Shown: positions 8,573 through 17,462, numbered from the stretch's first letter. The stretch: DNA of 64,000 nucleotides from JBCCEJ01 sp039030335 (GCA_039030335.1 JBCCEJ010000003.1:113110-177109), one strand, 5' to 3'. Numbers and translations: made by a program. Notes: a model not told the origin generated them from the letters alone.

Positions 8573-9442
8573 TCAGGTGCCCAGTCCGAAAATCGTGGTG
8601 ACCCGCTGCGTCTCGTGCATGGTCTCCATCTCTTCGTCCGCAGGCTTGTGGTCGAAGCGAGCCGCCGCGTCGAGAACCCGTGGCAGCAAGGTCGAGTCGC
8701 CCACGGTGTTGAGAAACACCGAATCGTGCGACAGCACCCAATGCACGGCCCGATCGATATTCCCTTGCGATTCGAGCGGCTGATACCACGTGTTCCGGGA
8801 CTTTGGCGTCGTCGCCCAAGGCCCGCGCGCAATCGATTTGATGGTTTGCACGGCGACACCACGTTCCTGGCAGAGCTGCATCACCCGTCCGAAGTCGGAG
8901 ACGTAGCGCGGGTTCTGAAACATCAGATAGTTGAGCGGCATCAATACCGAATCGAATGCAAAGCGCTCCAGACTGCGCAGATGCATCGCAGGAATGGTCC
9001 AGCCGTGGCCGGTGATCCCGATGTAGCGCGTCAGTCCTTCGTCGCGGGCCTCGATCACGGCCCTGAGCGCGCCATCGTCCCCGAACACGATGTCCCAGTC
9101 GGTCGGGTGGGCCATCGAGTGCAGTTGCAACAGGTCAACCTGGTCGACCTGGAGGCGCTCCAGCGAGCGTCGAATCTGATCGCGGGCGCCCTGATAATCT
9201 CGTTCGCTGGTCTTGGTCGCGAGGAAGAAACGCTCGCGATGTTCGCGCATCCATTTCCCGATACGCAGTTCCGAATCGCCGTAACGTGGCGCCGTGTCGA
9301 TGTGATTGATGCCGAATTCAAGCAACACTTCGAGCACACGTTCGGCCTGCTCATCGCTGCTTTCGTTCATGAATGCCGCACCGCCGAAAATTGTGCAGGT
9401 GCTGTTGTGGCCGGTCGAGCCGAAGGGTCGTTTCTGAATCAT
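8573..9442 (-). CDS. aldo/keto reductase
   Basis: 289 residues. The AKR catalytic tetrad is present: Asp49, Tyr54 (APRYGDSE), Lys77 (ATK) and His108 (LLQLH). The protein starts RPFGSTGHNST, typical of AKRs that read 'LG.TG..VS..G.G'. The fold is a TIM barrel using NADPH, and the reaction is reduction of aldehydes or ketones. The C terminus differs from the classic NADPH-binding signature, so it belongs to one of the bacterial AKR subfamilies (AKR11/12-like) and the substrate is open. It is divergently transcribed from the MFS gene at 9602, across a 159-bp region that must hold both promoters. Confidence 0.85.
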   Translation of the reverse strand: MIQKRPFGSTGHNSTCTIFGGAAFMNESSDEQAERVLEVLLEFGINHIDTAPRYGDSELRIGKWMREHRERFFLATKTSERDYQGARDQIRRSLERLQVDQVDLLQLHSMAHPTDWDIVFGDDGALRAVIEARDEGLTRYIGITGHGWTIPAMHLRSLERFAFDSVLMPLNYLMFQNPRYVSDFGRVMQLCQERGVAVQTIKSIARGPWATTPKSRNTWYQPLESQGNIDRAVHWVLSHDSVFLNTVGDSTLLPRVLDAAARFDHKPADEEMETMHETQRVTTIFGLGT

Positions 9443-9601
9443 GCGAATTCCGTCGTGATCGCAGAGGCTTCCTGGGCAAGGCCTGTTCAGTCAGTGCGTG
9501 CCGGCTGACAGGGTGCATGCGCGCGCAGCGCAAAGCGGTTGTCGGCGTCTGGTTACCGGGCGCTCCGGCCGCAGACTCTTATCGGCGTAGTATGGCGCGT
9601 C

Positions 9602-10825
9602 ATGTCTGATGCCGCACGCCAAGTTCCCCGCCTCGCCTGGTTTGCCTGGGCGGGCGCCGCCGCGTTTTTCTTCTATGCCTGGGTGCTGCGGGTCAACCCC
9701 AGCGTACTCATCGATGAGCTGATGGCCGAGCTGGCTGTCGGTGGGACGCTGGTCGGGCACCTGTCGGCGTTCTATTTCTACGGCTACGCCGGGGGGCAAA
9801 TACCGGCCGGTATGCTGCTGGACCGGTTTGGCCCGCGCCGGTTGATGACACTGGCTGCTGGCGTCTGTGCGTCCGGAGCGATGCTGTTCGCGGCGTCGGA
9901 CTCGATCTGGTGGCTGTCCGCTGGCCGACTGCTGATCGGGGCCGGTGCGTCGTTCAGCCTGATCGGCTCGATGCACATCGCGGGGCAATGGCTTCCGGCG
10001 CACCGTTACGCGATGCTCGGCGGCATCGCGATGGGATGCGGCATGGTCGGCGGCGTAGTTGGGCAGGCACCGGTGCGGGTCGCAGTCGACAGCCATGGCT
10101 GGCGTGATGTCGTCAGCGTGATCGCGTGGGTTGGTTTCATGCTGAGCCTGTACCTGTGGATGACGGTGCGCGACCGGTCGCGGGGCAGCGGCGGACTCGG
10201 TTCGGTAGTGGGTGGTCTCGGCCGCGTCGCGAGTCAGCCGTCGAACTGGCTGAATGCGATCGCGGGGCTTGGCGTGACGGGCCCGCTGCTCGGATTCGGC
10301 GCGTTGTGGGGGGTGCCGTTTCTAGAGCAGAGTCTCGGCGTCGAACGGGCGGCTGCGGCTGGTATTGCCTCGTTCACGTTGGCCGGTATGGGGGTTGGCG
10401 CACCGCTTAGCGGCTGGCTTTCCGATCGCTTCAACACGCGCCGCGTGCCGCTGATGATCGGTTCTTGTACCAGCATCCTGTCGCTGCTCACCGTCCTGTT
10501 CCTCGCCCGGGATCCAGTCTCGGCTTCGCTTGCGTGCTTCGTTATCGGGCTGTCGACGTCGACGCAGATCGTGAACTTCGCGTTTGCCCGCGACCACAAT
10601 CCGCCCGAGCTGCGCGCGACGGCAACCGGGCTCATCAATGGCACGGTGACGGGCGCGGGCGCTCTGTTTCAACCGGCGATCGGCTGGGTGTTGGACCTGC
10701 GATGGGACGGGACGTTGCGCGAGGGCGTGCGAATCTACAGCGTCAGCGATTTCCAGTGGGCCTTCGCGCTTTTGCTGGTCGCACTCGCGATTGGCTTCGT
10801 GTGCGCTTTTGCACTTCGGGAGTAA
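9602..10825 (+). CDS. MFS transporter
   Basis: 407 residues from the ATG at 9602; the upstream extension to 9539 is Arg-rich and non-membrane. It has twelve predicted membrane segments, with a loop 2-3 motif GMLLDRFGPRRLM after helix 2. The start (FAWAGAAAFFFYAWVLRVNPSV) resembles organic-anion or nitrate-type MFS members. The transported compound is unknown. A GNAT gene follows in the same direction within about 40 bp and may be co-transcribed. Confidence 0.8.
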   Translation: MSDAARQVPRLAWFAWAGAAAFFFYAWVLRVNPSVLIDELMAELAVGGTLVGHLSAFYFYGYAGGQIPAGMLLDRFGPRRLMTLAAGVCASGAMLFAASDSIWWLSAGRLLIGAGASFSLIGSMHIAGQWLPAHRYAMLGGIAMGCGMVGGVVGQAPVRVAVDSHGWRDVVSVIAWVGFMLSLYLWMTVRDRSRGSGGLGSVVGGLGRVASQPSNWLNAIAGLGVTGPLLGFGALWGVPFLEQSLGVERAAAAGIASFTLAGMGVGAPLSGWLSDRFNTRRVPLMIGSCTSILSLLTVLFLARDPVSASLACFVIGLSTSTQIVNFAFARDHNPPELRATATGLINGTVTGAGALFQPAIGWVLDLRWDGTLREGVRIYSVSDFQWAFALLLVALAIGFVCAFALRE

Positions 10826-10863
10826 AGTGGCGCTTGTCACAATACGCCTTTGGAACCAGCGAC

Positions 10864-11346
10864 TTGTCTGAAGTGAGCTATCCCTATCGCATCGTCCCGG
10901 CAGGGCGCGAACACGCGGAACAAATGATCGCGCTGCTGCCGCTGTTGGCCACCTTCGAACTCCCGCCGTGGCGCCAACCCGAAGAGTTATGGCACGGCGA
11001 TCGTGAGATGGTCGAAGCGTGGGCGCGAGGCGAACGCCCCGAGTGCTTCGCCCGTCTCGCGCTCGGCGGCGAGAACAAAGTGGTTGGATTTGCGTTCGTA
11101 TCGATGCGCGAAGAGCTGTTGAGCCATATGCCCAGCGCCCATCTGGAAGTCCTGGTGGTAGACGACCCGGCGCGCCGCTCCGGGCTCGGATCCGACCTGA
11201 CCCACGCCGTTGAGGCTGAAGCGGCGAGCCGCGGTGCCCACTCGATTACGCTCCACGTATTCGGTCGCAATGCCCGCGCGCGGGCTTTGTATGCGAAGCT
11301 CGGATACGACGAAGAGTTGTTACGCTGTACCAAGGCGTTGGGTTGA
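10864..11346 (+). CDS. GNAT family N-acetyltransferase
   Basis: About 160 residues. The start is uncertain: TTG at 10864, GTG at 10873 or TTG at 10834 all precede the conserved domain, and there is no ATG. The acetyl-CoA pyrophosphate-binding motif appears as RRSGLGSDL, followed by the beta4-alpha3 strand 'LEVLVVDDPARR' and the C-terminal 'RNARARALYAKLGYDEE', which is the standard GNAT ending. The enzyme transfers an acetyl group from acetyl-CoA to an unknown amine. It lies close behind the MFS gene, which could indicate detoxification by modification and export, but that is only context. Confidence 0.8.
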   Translation: MSEVSYPYRIVPAGREHAEQMIALLPLLATFELPPWRQPEELWHGDREMVEAWARGERPECFARLALGGENKVVGFAFVSMREELLSHMPSAHLEVLVVDDPARRSGLGSDLTHAVEAEAASRGAHSITLHVFGRNARARALYAKLGYDEELLRCTKALG

Positions 11347-11439
11347 GGCGAGTGCCCGAAGGCGCGCGCCCGGTCGTCGTCCTGATGGGCTGACGACGCC
11401 ATCGATAAACGAATTCATCAATAAATGGAGGTCGACTCG

Positions 11440-11952
11440 ATGTTCAAGGCTATCGGCCATGGCCTGCCCCTGTGGCGGCAGGCCCTGATGCTCATCTCGT
11501 GCATCGCACTGATGCCGTCGGCGATGGCAGCAGAAGATGCTACGCGCCTCGGGATCCTGACGTGCAACTCGATTCCCGGCACGCGGGTCAATCTGATCAT
11601 CCGCTCTACGACGGACGTGCATTGCCAGTTCAAGAACGCCGACGGGAAGGTCGAGCACTACATCGGCGAAACCGGGATCGCGTTCGGTGCCGACCTGACG
11701 TTCGCGAAGGAGCAGGAAACGTTCGCCTTCACTGTGATTTCCGCCAGCGCGCTCGAAATGGGCAAGCACCTGCTCGCTGGTCGCTACGTCGGCGGCAAGG
11801 CGTCGGCCTCTGTCGGTCTGGGCGTCGGCGCGGCCGTGCTGGTTGGCGGCGATCGCGACAACTTCACGCTGCAGCCGCTGGCCCTGGAAGGCAATACGGG
11901 CGTCGGTCTGGCCGCGGGGCTCGGATTTCTCTATATCGAGAAGGGGCGTTAG
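11440..11952 (+). CDS. DUF992 family secreted protein
   Basis: 170 residues from the ATG at 11440, preceded by GGAGG at the right distance; an ATG at 11425 is less well placed. A signal peptide ends around 'PSAMA-AEDA' (residue 29-30). The mature part opens with 'LGILTCNSIPGT' and contains 'CQFKNADGKVEHYIGETG', the conserved front half of DUF992. These are small periplasmic beta-rich proteins with two conserved cysteines, and their function is unknown. It is followed by a hairpin and is convergent with ectC. Confidence 0.8.
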   Translation: MFKAIGHGLPLWRQALMLISCIALMPSAMAAEDATRLGILTCNSIPGTRVNLIIRSTTDVHCQFKNADGKVEHYIGETGIAFGADLTFAKEQETFAFTVISASALEMGKHLLAGRYVGGKASASVGLGVGAAVLVGGDRDNFTLQPLALEGNTGVGLAAGLGFLYIEKGR

Positions 11953-11968
11953 ACCGGGCAGCCCGCTC

Positions 11969-11991
11969 GGTCGTGGCCAATGGCCGCGACC
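11969..11991 (+). terminator. hairpin between convergent genes
   Basis: GGTCGTGGCC and GGCCGCGACC form a 10-bp stem with one G-U pair and an AAT loop. It starts 17 bp after the DUF992 stop and lies before the ectC stop, so it could serve as a bidirectional terminator. Confidence 0.5.
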
Positions 11992-12026
11992 GCGTTCGCG
12001 CGACCCTTGGCCTGGGCGTCGGTGGT

Positions 12027-12410
12027 TCAGAGAATCGGGTACGACCCGTCCGCATCGTGTGTTTCCGAACCGACCAGTGCCGGCGTGAAGACGCAGACCA
12101 ATTCCATATCGGTCAGGGCCGTCAGCCGGTGCCGGTCGTGTTTATCGAGCATGTACATACTGCCGGGCGCCAGCGGATAGACCGTGCCGGTTGCGATGTC
12201 GGTCACCTCACCCTCGCCGCTCAGGACCAGATTGGCTTCGAGGTGATGCTTGTATTCCATCTCCTGGCTCTGGCCGGCGGCGACCGATGTTCGCGTCAAC
12301 GTAAAGCCCACGTTGTCGTCCCTTAGCAGGTAGCGCGCGCTGCGCCAGACACCCGGCTTCTCGCCGTAGGCACCTCTCGCTTTCAGATCATCGAGCGTTC
12401 TGACGAACAT
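12027..12410 (-). CDS. ectC: ectoine synthase-like cupin (orphan EctC)
   Basis: 127 residues from an ATG at 12410 with a good ribosome site (GGGAG, 8-nt spacing); the longer frame to 12506 has no support. The product runs MFVRTLDDL..., then 'YKHHLEANLVLSGEGEV', 'YPLAPGSMYMLDKHDRH' and 'CVFTPALVGSETHDADGSY'. All of these match the EctC cupin, which cyclises N-gamma-acetyldiaminobutyrate to ectoine. No ectA, ectB, ectD or ask_ect is next to it. Orphan EctC proteins occur in bacteria that cannot make ectoine de novo and may salvage the precursor. It lies 80 bp downstream of an LLM oxidoreductase gene on the same strand. Confidence 0.85.
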   Translation of the reverse strand: MFVRTLDDLKARGAYGEKPGVWRSARYLLRDDNVGFTLTRTSVAAGQSQEMEYKHHLEANLVLSGEGEVTDIATGTVYPLAPGSMYMLDKHDRHRLTALTDMELVCVFTPALVGSETHDADGSYPIL

Positions 12411-12490
12411 GCGTTGGTCTCCCGTTAAGACGGCGTTGCCTGTGAAGACGGTCGGAACAACGAAGTTTCGAATTTCATCGACCGTCGTGC

Positions 12491-13531
12491 TTAAGCGGTT
12501 CCACACTTCAGGGCCGGTAGCACTTCGGCGGCAAAACGCGCGGCGCTGGCATCGGCCTCGGGGCCAAAATGATCCGGCCTCGGCCCGATAATGTTGAGTC
12601 GCGTCAATCCCAAGGACAGCAGGCGCCGCAGGCGCTCGGTGACATGCTCAGCCGGTCCGATGACGGCGAAGCGTTCGATGAACTCGAGCGTCAGGGCTTG
12701 CGCGTGGGCGGCGTCCGGGTGGCCGTGTCGCGCCTTGTCGTAGTCGCCCATCCGATCGAACATCGCCTGATCCTGCGCTTTCACCGCGTTGCGTTGCGCG
12801 CCTGGCATACCGGTGAAATGGGCGAAGATACCGACGCCCGGGCGAACGAATTCCGCGGCCGTTTCGATATCGTCGTGCACGCACACGTTCAGATAAGCGC
12901 CCATCGTCGGCGTCGTGCGGCCGTCCGGCACGGCGTCACGCACCGCGCCGATCGCCCATTGCAGCCGCTCTTCGTCAGCGCCTACCGCGAACGACACCCG
13001 GTCAGCCAGTTCCGCGCCGATGGCCAGTACTTTTGGCCCGGTGCCGGCCAGGTCCAGCGGCACTTTGGCCTGTTGCGCGCTGGCGAGCCATCGAAGCTGG
13101 CTCGGATAGCCGTTGGTGTCGAAGCTCTGCCCGGACAGGTAGCGCTGCACGTCGCCTACGTAAGCGCGAAACGCGCTCGGGGGTACGGGTTTGTGGCCGA
13201 TATTGAAAAGCGATGAGTCACCGCGCCCGATGCCGAGCACGGCCCGCCCACCTGAGACCGCCTGCACGCTCGCGATACCGCCTGCCGTTACCGCCGGATG
13301 GCGCGTCAACGGGTTCGTGACGCCGGGGCCAAGCTTGAGCGTGCTGGTGGCACGCGCTGCGAGCGTCAACGCGACGTAGGTGTCGCCGGTCAGGTTCTGC
13401 GAGTCGGTCAGCGTCATGCCATCGAAGCCCAGTTCTTCGATGCGGGCGGCCAGCGACTCGACGTCGGCCAGGTCCGGTCGTCCGAAGTGCCAGATCTCCG
13501 GGCTCCCGGTGGCAACAGGCGTGTCACTCAT
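12491..13531 (-). CDS. LLM-class (luciferase-like) flavin oxidoreductase
   Basis: 346 residues. The TIM-barrel luciferase-like pattern is visible: 'LAARIEELGFDGMTLTDS', 'LKLGPGVTNPLTRHPAVTA', 'GRAVLGIGRGDSS' and 'ERLRRLLSLGLTRLNI'. These enzymes use FMN or F420. The N-terminal 'GVTNPLTRHP' block resembles F420-dependent methylenetetrahydromethanopterin-reductase-like proteins, which in proteobacteria generally bind FMN or F420 depending on lineage. The FAD oxidase gene lies immediately upstream (14-bp gap), so the two are likely one operon. Confidence 0.8.
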   Translation of the reverse strand: MSDTPVATGSPEIWHFGRPDLADVESLAARIEELGFDGMTLTDSQNLTGDTYVALTLAARATSTLKLGPGVTNPLTRHPAVTAGGIASVQAVSGGRAVLGIGRGDSSLFNIGHKPVPPSAFRAYVGDVQRYLSGQSFDTNGYPSQLRWLASAQQAKVPLDLAGTGPKVLAIGAELADRVSFAVGADEERLQWAIGAVRDAVPDGRTTPTMGAYLNVCVHDDIETAAEFVRPGVGIFAHFTGMPGAQRNAVKAQDQAMFDRMGDYDKARHGHPDAAHAQALTLEFIERFAVIGPAEHVTERLRRLLSLGLTRLNIIGPRPDHFGPEADASAARFAAEVLPALKCGTA

Positions 13532-13545
13532 GTTCGTTTCGCGCC

Positions 13546-14940
13546 TCAGTTCATGTTCAGGACTTTGCCCGGGTTCATCAGGTTGTCCGGATCCATGGCG
13601 CGCTTCAGTTCGCGCATGACGGCCAGCGCATCGCCGTGCTCGCGGTAGAGGTATTTGATCTTACCGGAGCCCACGCCGTGTTCGCCGGTGCACGTACCGC
13701 CTACGGCCAGTGCGCGCGTGACCAGGCGGTCGTTCATCTCGGCGGCGCGGCGCATTTCGTCTTCGTCGGTCGAATCCAGCACGAGGCCGACGTGGAAGTT
13801 GCCGTCGCCGACGTGGCCGACTATCGGGCCGACGAGATTCAGCTCATCGATGTCGGCGCGCGTCTCGACGATGCAGTCGGCGAGCTTCGAGATGGGTACG
13901 CACACATCCGTCGACAGGACTCCGCAGTCGGTGCGCAGCGCTTTGGCCGAATAGTACGCGTCATGGCGCGCCTGCCAGAGCTTGTTCCGTTCCTCCTGCG
14001 CCACGGCCCACTGGAAGTCGCCGCCGCCGAAATCCGAGACGATCTCGCCCACCGTCGCCGCCTGTTCGGCGACGCCTGCGTCGCTGCCGTGGAACTCGAA
14101 GAACAACGTCGGCTGCACCGGGTAGTCGAAACCCGAGTACCTGTTCACGGCATCCATCTGCACGTCATCCAGAAGCTCGATGCGCGCGATCGGCACACCC
14201 ACCTGGATGGTCGTGATGACGGTGTTCACGGCGTCTTCGAGCGACGTGAACGAACATACGCCAGAGGAGATCGCCTCCGGAATGCCGTAGAGCCTGAGCT
14301 GGATTTCGGTGATGACCCCAAGCGTGCCTTCGCTACCGACGAAGAGCCGCGTCAGGTCGTAGCCGGCGGATGACTTCTTGGCCCGCCCGCCCGTCTGGAT
14401 GACGCGCCCGTCTGACAGTACGACGGTCAAGCCCAGCACGTTCTCGCGCATAGTGCCGTAGCGAACGGCGTTGGTGCCCGACGCTCCGGTTGCTGACATG
14501 CCGCCGATCGAAGCGTCCGCGCCGGGGTCGATCGGGAAGAAGAGCCCGGTGTCGCGGAGGTATTCGTTCAGCGCCTTGCGCGTAACCCCAGCCTGGACGC
14601 GGCAGTTCAGGTCTTCGTTATTGACCTCGAGCACTTCGCTCATTTGTGAAACGTCGACACAGACGCCGCCGTGCAGGGCCTGCACGTGCCCTTCCAGGGC
14701 CGTACCGGTGCCGAATGGTACGACGGGAACCTTATGGGCCGCGCAAAGGCGCACGACCTCGCTCACTTCTTCGGTCGTATGCGCGAACACCACGACATCT
14801 GGTGCGGCCGCCGGGTGGTAGGACATGTCGCGCGAGTGGTGGTCGCGCACCGCATCCGAGGTACTTACACGCTCGCCCGCAATGGCGCGCAGCGCGTCGA
14901 GAAATTCGGGGCCGAGATCGGGTGTTGCGCTCATCGTCAT
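13546..14940 (-). CDS. FAD-binding oxidase, D-lactate dehydrogenase/GlcD family
   Basis: 464 residues. An N-terminal PCMH-type FAD domain is marked by 'VPVVPFGTGTALEGH' and 'GADASIGGMSATGASGTNAVRYGTMRENV'-type glycine-rich loops (about 75-160). The C-terminal FAD-oxidase domain carries 'GHVGDGNFHVGL' with the conserved His pair, and 'GGTCTGEHGVGSGK' near the end. This layout fits mitochondrial-type D-lactate dehydrogenase (LDHD) and GlcD, which oxidise 2-hydroxy acids and pass electrons to quinone or cytochrome c. Substrate inferred as D-lactate or another D-2-hydroxy acid. It is divergent from the citryl-CoA lyase gene with a 113-bp spacer. Confidence 0.85.
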   Translation of the reverse strand: MTMSATPDLGPEFLDALRAIAGERVSTSDAVRDHHSRDMSYHPAAAPDVVVFAHTTEEVSEVVRLCAAHKVPVVPFGTGTALEGHVQALHGGVCVDVSQMSEVLEVNNEDLNCRVQAGVTRKALNEYLRDTGLFFPIDPGADASIGGMSATGASGTNAVRYGTMRENVLGLTVVLSDGRVIQTGGRAKKSSAGYDLTRLFVGSEGTLGVITEIQLRLYGIPEAISSGVCSFTSLEDAVNTVITTIQVGVPIARIELLDDVQMDAVNRYSGFDYPVQPTLFFEFHGSDAGVAEQAATVGEIVSDFGGGDFQWAVAQEERNKLWQARHDAYYSAKALRTDCGVLSTDVCVPISKLADCIVETRADIDELNLVGPIVGHVGDGNFHVGLVLDSTDEDEMRRAAEMNDRLVTRALAVGGTCTGEHGVGSGKIKYLYREHGDALAVMRELKRAMDPDNLMNPGKVLNMN

Positions 14941-15053
14941 TCTCGTTGGCAGGCAAGCGGCGTTCGACCGGCGATACTATCATCCCGAGCCGCGGGCACT
15001 TAATCGCGGCCCTCGCCGGGCCAGTCCCCGGGGATAACCGTTTGGAGAACTGA

Positions 15054-15851
15054 ATGGCAACGCGCGACGTCATGAACTGGGAAACGGCGATCTGTAAGGT
15101 CGTTAGCGAAGGTGACGAAGAAGAGATCATCATCCGCGACCACAAACTGAGTGAGCTCATCGGCAACGTGACGTTCGCGGATATGATGTTCCTGATGCTG
15201 CAGGGGCGGTTGCCGAGCGCGCCGGAGCGGCGCACCCTCGACGCGCTACTGGTGGCATCCGTCGAGCACGGCATTGCGCCGCCGTCGATGGTGAGCCGTT
15301 GTTACGCGTCTTATGGCACGTCGATTCAGGCCGGGATCGCCGCGGGCGTGGCAGCTTTCGGTGACCGCATGGGCGGGCTCGGTGAGCAGTTGGCCAAGAC
15401 GTTATGGACGCATGTGCAACACAACGGCCTGGGTGCGGACACTGACGACGCGGCGCTCGAATCGCTCGCTGCCGAAATTGTCGCGCACGCCCGGGCGGCC
15501 GGCGCGAGAGTTCCGGGCTACGGGATCCCGCTGCACGGTGCTGACCCGCGCGCCCCGCAGGTCATGGCGGTGGCTGAACGCGAGCACACGGCCGGCATTT
15601 TCTGCCGTCTTGGTCAGCATCTCGAAACGGCGCTCGGCAAAGCTCGCGGGGGCAAGACGGTGCCGATGAATCTGGACGGTATCAGTGCCGTCATCGCGCT
15701 CGACCTCGGCTTCGACTGGCGGAGCACACGGATGTTTCTGATCACGCCGCGCAGCGTCAGCATGGGCGCGCACTATCTCGAAGAGAGCGCACAGGACACG
15801 ACGTGGCGCCACGTGCGCGGCGAGCAGATCGAGTATCTGGGTGATGCCTGA
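15054..15851 (+). CDS. citryl-CoA lyase (citrate-synthase fold)
   Basis: 265 residues, much shorter than citrate synthase (about 430) and lacking its first domain. The start 'NWETAICKV' and later 'GNVTFADMMFLMLQGRLP', 'YGIPLHGADPRAPQV' and 'NLDGISAVIALDLGFDW' match the short citrate-synthase homologues annotated as citryl-CoA lyase, which split citryl-CoA into acetyl-CoA and oxaloacetate. The GxPLHGADPR block holds the catalytic His region. There is no citryl-CoA synthetase nearby, so it may act on another 3-hydroxy-3-carboxyacyl-CoA. It overlaps the next GNAT gene by 8 bp. Confidence 0.75.
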   Translation: MATRDVMNWETAICKVVSEGDEEEIIIRDHKLSELIGNVTFADMMFLMLQGRLPSAPERRTLDALLVASVEHGIAPPSMVSRCYASYGTSIQAGIAAGVAAFGDRMGGLGEQLAKTLWTHVQHNGLGADTDDAALESLAAEIVAHARAAGARVPGYGIPLHGADPRAPQVMAVAEREHTAGIFCRLGQHLETALGKARGGKTVPMNLDGISAVIALDLGFDWRSTRMFLITPRSVSMGAHYLEESAQDTTWRHVRGEQIEYLGDA

Positions 15852-16353
15852 TTCCGCGGCTTTGAATATCAGGCGCGCAGCGTTGGATGATGCCGATGCG
15901 ATTCTCGACCTGAACCGCGGTTCTGAGTTCGAGACCAGCCCCATGGACGCCGACCGTTTTGCGATGTTCATGCGCCTGGCGCACCGCGTTCTGGTGGCCG
16001 AGCGCGATGGTGCCGTGGTCGGCTTCCTGATCGGGTTTGACGATGGCGCCGACTACGACAGCGTCAACTATGGCTGGTTCGCCAGGCGGCTGAAACAGTT
16101 CTTTTACATCGATCGCATCGTGATCGGCGAAGCCGCCCGTGGCCAGGGCTGTGGTCAGGCGTTCTATCAGACCATCGCGACCGATGCGGTGGCCACCGGC
16201 TTGTTGTGGTTGGCCGCCGAGATGAACGTCGAGCCGCCCAACGAGGCGTCGCTGCGTTTTCACGCTGCACAGGGTTTTCGTGAGGTTGGCCGGCAGACCG
16301 TCACAGGCGGCAAAGTCATGTCGATGCAGATTCTCCCGTTGGCGTTGGAGTAA
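15844..16353 (+). CDS. GNAT family N-acetyltransferase
   Basis: About 169 residues from an ATG at 15844 lying inside the end of the citryl-CoA lyase gene (GTG at 15841 is also possible). The GNAT core is clear: 'VVGFLIGFDD', 'FFYIDRIVIGEAARGQGCGQAFY' with the RGQGCG acetyl-CoA loop, and 'EVNVEPPNEASLRFHAAQGF'-like ending. It resembles uncharacterised GNATs that use 'NxxPPNxxSLRFH'. The acceptor is unknown. The overlap implies translational coupling with the lyase gene; a macro-domain gene follows 30 bp later. Confidence 0.8.
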   Translation: MPDSAALNIRRAALDDADAILDLNRGSEFETSPMDADRFAMFMRLAHRVLVAERDGAVVGFLIGFDDGADYDSVNYGWFARRLKQFFYIDRIVIGEAARGQGCGQAFYQTIATDAVATGLLWLAAEMNVEPPNEASLRFHAAQGFREVGRQTVTGGKVMSMQILPLALE

Positions 16354-16383
16354 CGCAGTCATGGATATGCGACAGGGCGCGAA

Positions 16384-16860
16384 ATGAATCTCGAGGTGGT
16401 CTACGGTGACCTGCTCGAACAGGAAGTCGACGTCATCGTTAACGCATGGAACCGCAATGTCATTCCCTGGTGGTTGTTGTGGCCTCAGGGTGTATCGGGG
16501 GCGATCAAGAAGCGCGCCGGCTACGCGCCGTTTCGGGAACTTGGCCGCATGGGGCCAATTCCGTACGGCCACGCACGGCTGACCGGAGCGGGGCGTCTGC
16601 CGCACAAAGCGATCATCCATGTGGCGGGCATCAATCTTTGCTGGGTCTCGACGGAGCGCGGGGTGCGCGACAGCGTAAGGCAGGCGATGGCACTCGCCTT
16701 AGAATACGGCTTCCAATCGATCGCGCTGCCGCTGATCGGAGCGGGCACTGGCGGCGGCAAGGCCGAGCGGGTGCAGAGCTGGATGACCGAAGAATTGAGG
16801 GAGATCGAGTTCGATGGCATCGTGCGCATAGTGATCTTTGCGCCGCCGCCGAAAAAATAG
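16384..16860 (+). CDS. macro domain protein (ADP-ribose binding/hydrolase)
   Basis: 158 residues, a single macro domain. The N-terminal strand 'LEVVYGDLLEQEVDVIVNAWNR' carries the conserved D and N of the adenine and distal-ribose pocket. The phosphate loop is GAGTGGGKA (about residues 119-127), and 'GVSGAIKKRAG' supplies the Gly-rich turn. Macro domains of this size bind ADP-ribose and often remove ADP-ribose from proteins or nucleic acids, or hydrolyse O-acetyl-ADP-ribose. No ADP-ribosyltransferase is visible. Followed in the same direction by ASCH and DUF488 genes. Confidence 0.85.
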   Translation: MNLEVVYGDLLEQEVDVIVNAWNRNVIPWWLLWPQGVSGAIKKRAGYAPFRELGRMGPIPYGHARLTGAGRLPHKAIIHVAGINLCWVSTERGVRDSVRQAMALALEYGFQSIALPLIGAGTGGGKAERVQSWMTEELREIEFDGIVRIVIFAPPPKK

Positions 16861-16869
16861 CCACGGCGG

Positions 16870-16889
16870 CGAGTCCGCAGTGGGACTCG
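16870..16889 (+). terminator. hairpin after macro-domain gene
   Basis: CGAGTCC and GGACTCG form a 7-bp stem with a 6-nt loop, ten bases after the macro-domain stop. It is a weak terminator candidate without a T-run. Confidence 0.35.
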
Positions 16890-16990
16890 GCGAGCAACGC
16901 CTGAATACTGGATGACGCGCACGGCAGACGCTGCCGGGCGACTCGGCTATAACTAACGGACATTGGGTGGCCGGCGGCCGGGGACAACAC

Positions 16991-17422
16991 ATGGACAACC
17001 GTTCGGAAGTCATGCTGCGCGTGTTGATGAATCGATATCCGGGCGCGCAGACGTTTCGTTTTGGTGATAGCGAGGCGCTTTGTGCCGAGTTGACGGCGCT
17101 CGTTCTTGCAGGGAAGAAAACCGCGACGTGTATGGCCAACGTCGAAGTTGAACAGGGCACCGAAGCGATGCCCGAAGTCGGCCGCCGCGACATCGCGCTG
17201 CACTGGGACGGCCGTCCCGCGCTGGTTATCGAAACCGAATCCGTGCGTCTCGTCCCGTACAACGAAGTCGACGCCGATTTCGCGCTGGCCGAAGGCGAGA
17301 ACACGACCCTCGAAGGCTGGCGCGACGACCACCGCCGATATTTTGAACGCACCGTCGGTTTCGACGAATCGATGTTGCTTATCTGCGAGCGGTTCAGTGT
17401 GGTTGAGATTCTAGAGCCGTGA
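16991..17422 (+). CDS. ASCH domain protein
   Basis: 143 residues from the ATG at 16991. The ASCH hallmark is 'LVLAGKKTATCMANVEVE' (GKKTAT motif, about residues 38-43) followed by 'PEVGRRDIALHWDGRPALVIETESVRLVPYNEVDADFALAEGE'-type strands, seen here at about 57-99. ASCH proteins have a PUA-like beta barrel and bind RNA; a few hydrolyse N4-acetylcytidine. This longer member is the common ~145-residue bacterial form with unknown function. It sits between the macro-domain and DUF488 genes, both co-directional, with gaps of 130 and 40 bp. Confidence 0.8.
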   Translation: MDNRSEVMLRVLMNRYPGAQTFRFGDSEALCAELTALVLAGKKTATCMANVEVEQGTEAMPEVGRRDIALHWDGRPALVIETESVRLVPYNEVDADFALAEGENTTLEGWRDDHRRYFERTVGFDESMLLICERFSVVEILEP

Positions 17423-17462
17423 CCTGCGCAGCTTTGTGGTTTTGGCGTGGGTCGGTAACGTT

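Noticed and set aside
7387..8862. Minus-strand open frame of 491 codons
   Set aside because: Antisense to the MFS gene at 7339-8541 and into the aldo/keto reductase; composition is polar and shows no membrane or domain features.
8354..9508. Plus-strand open frame of 384 codons
   Set aside because: Spans the MFS end and runs antisense through the aldo/keto reductase; no recognisable motif.
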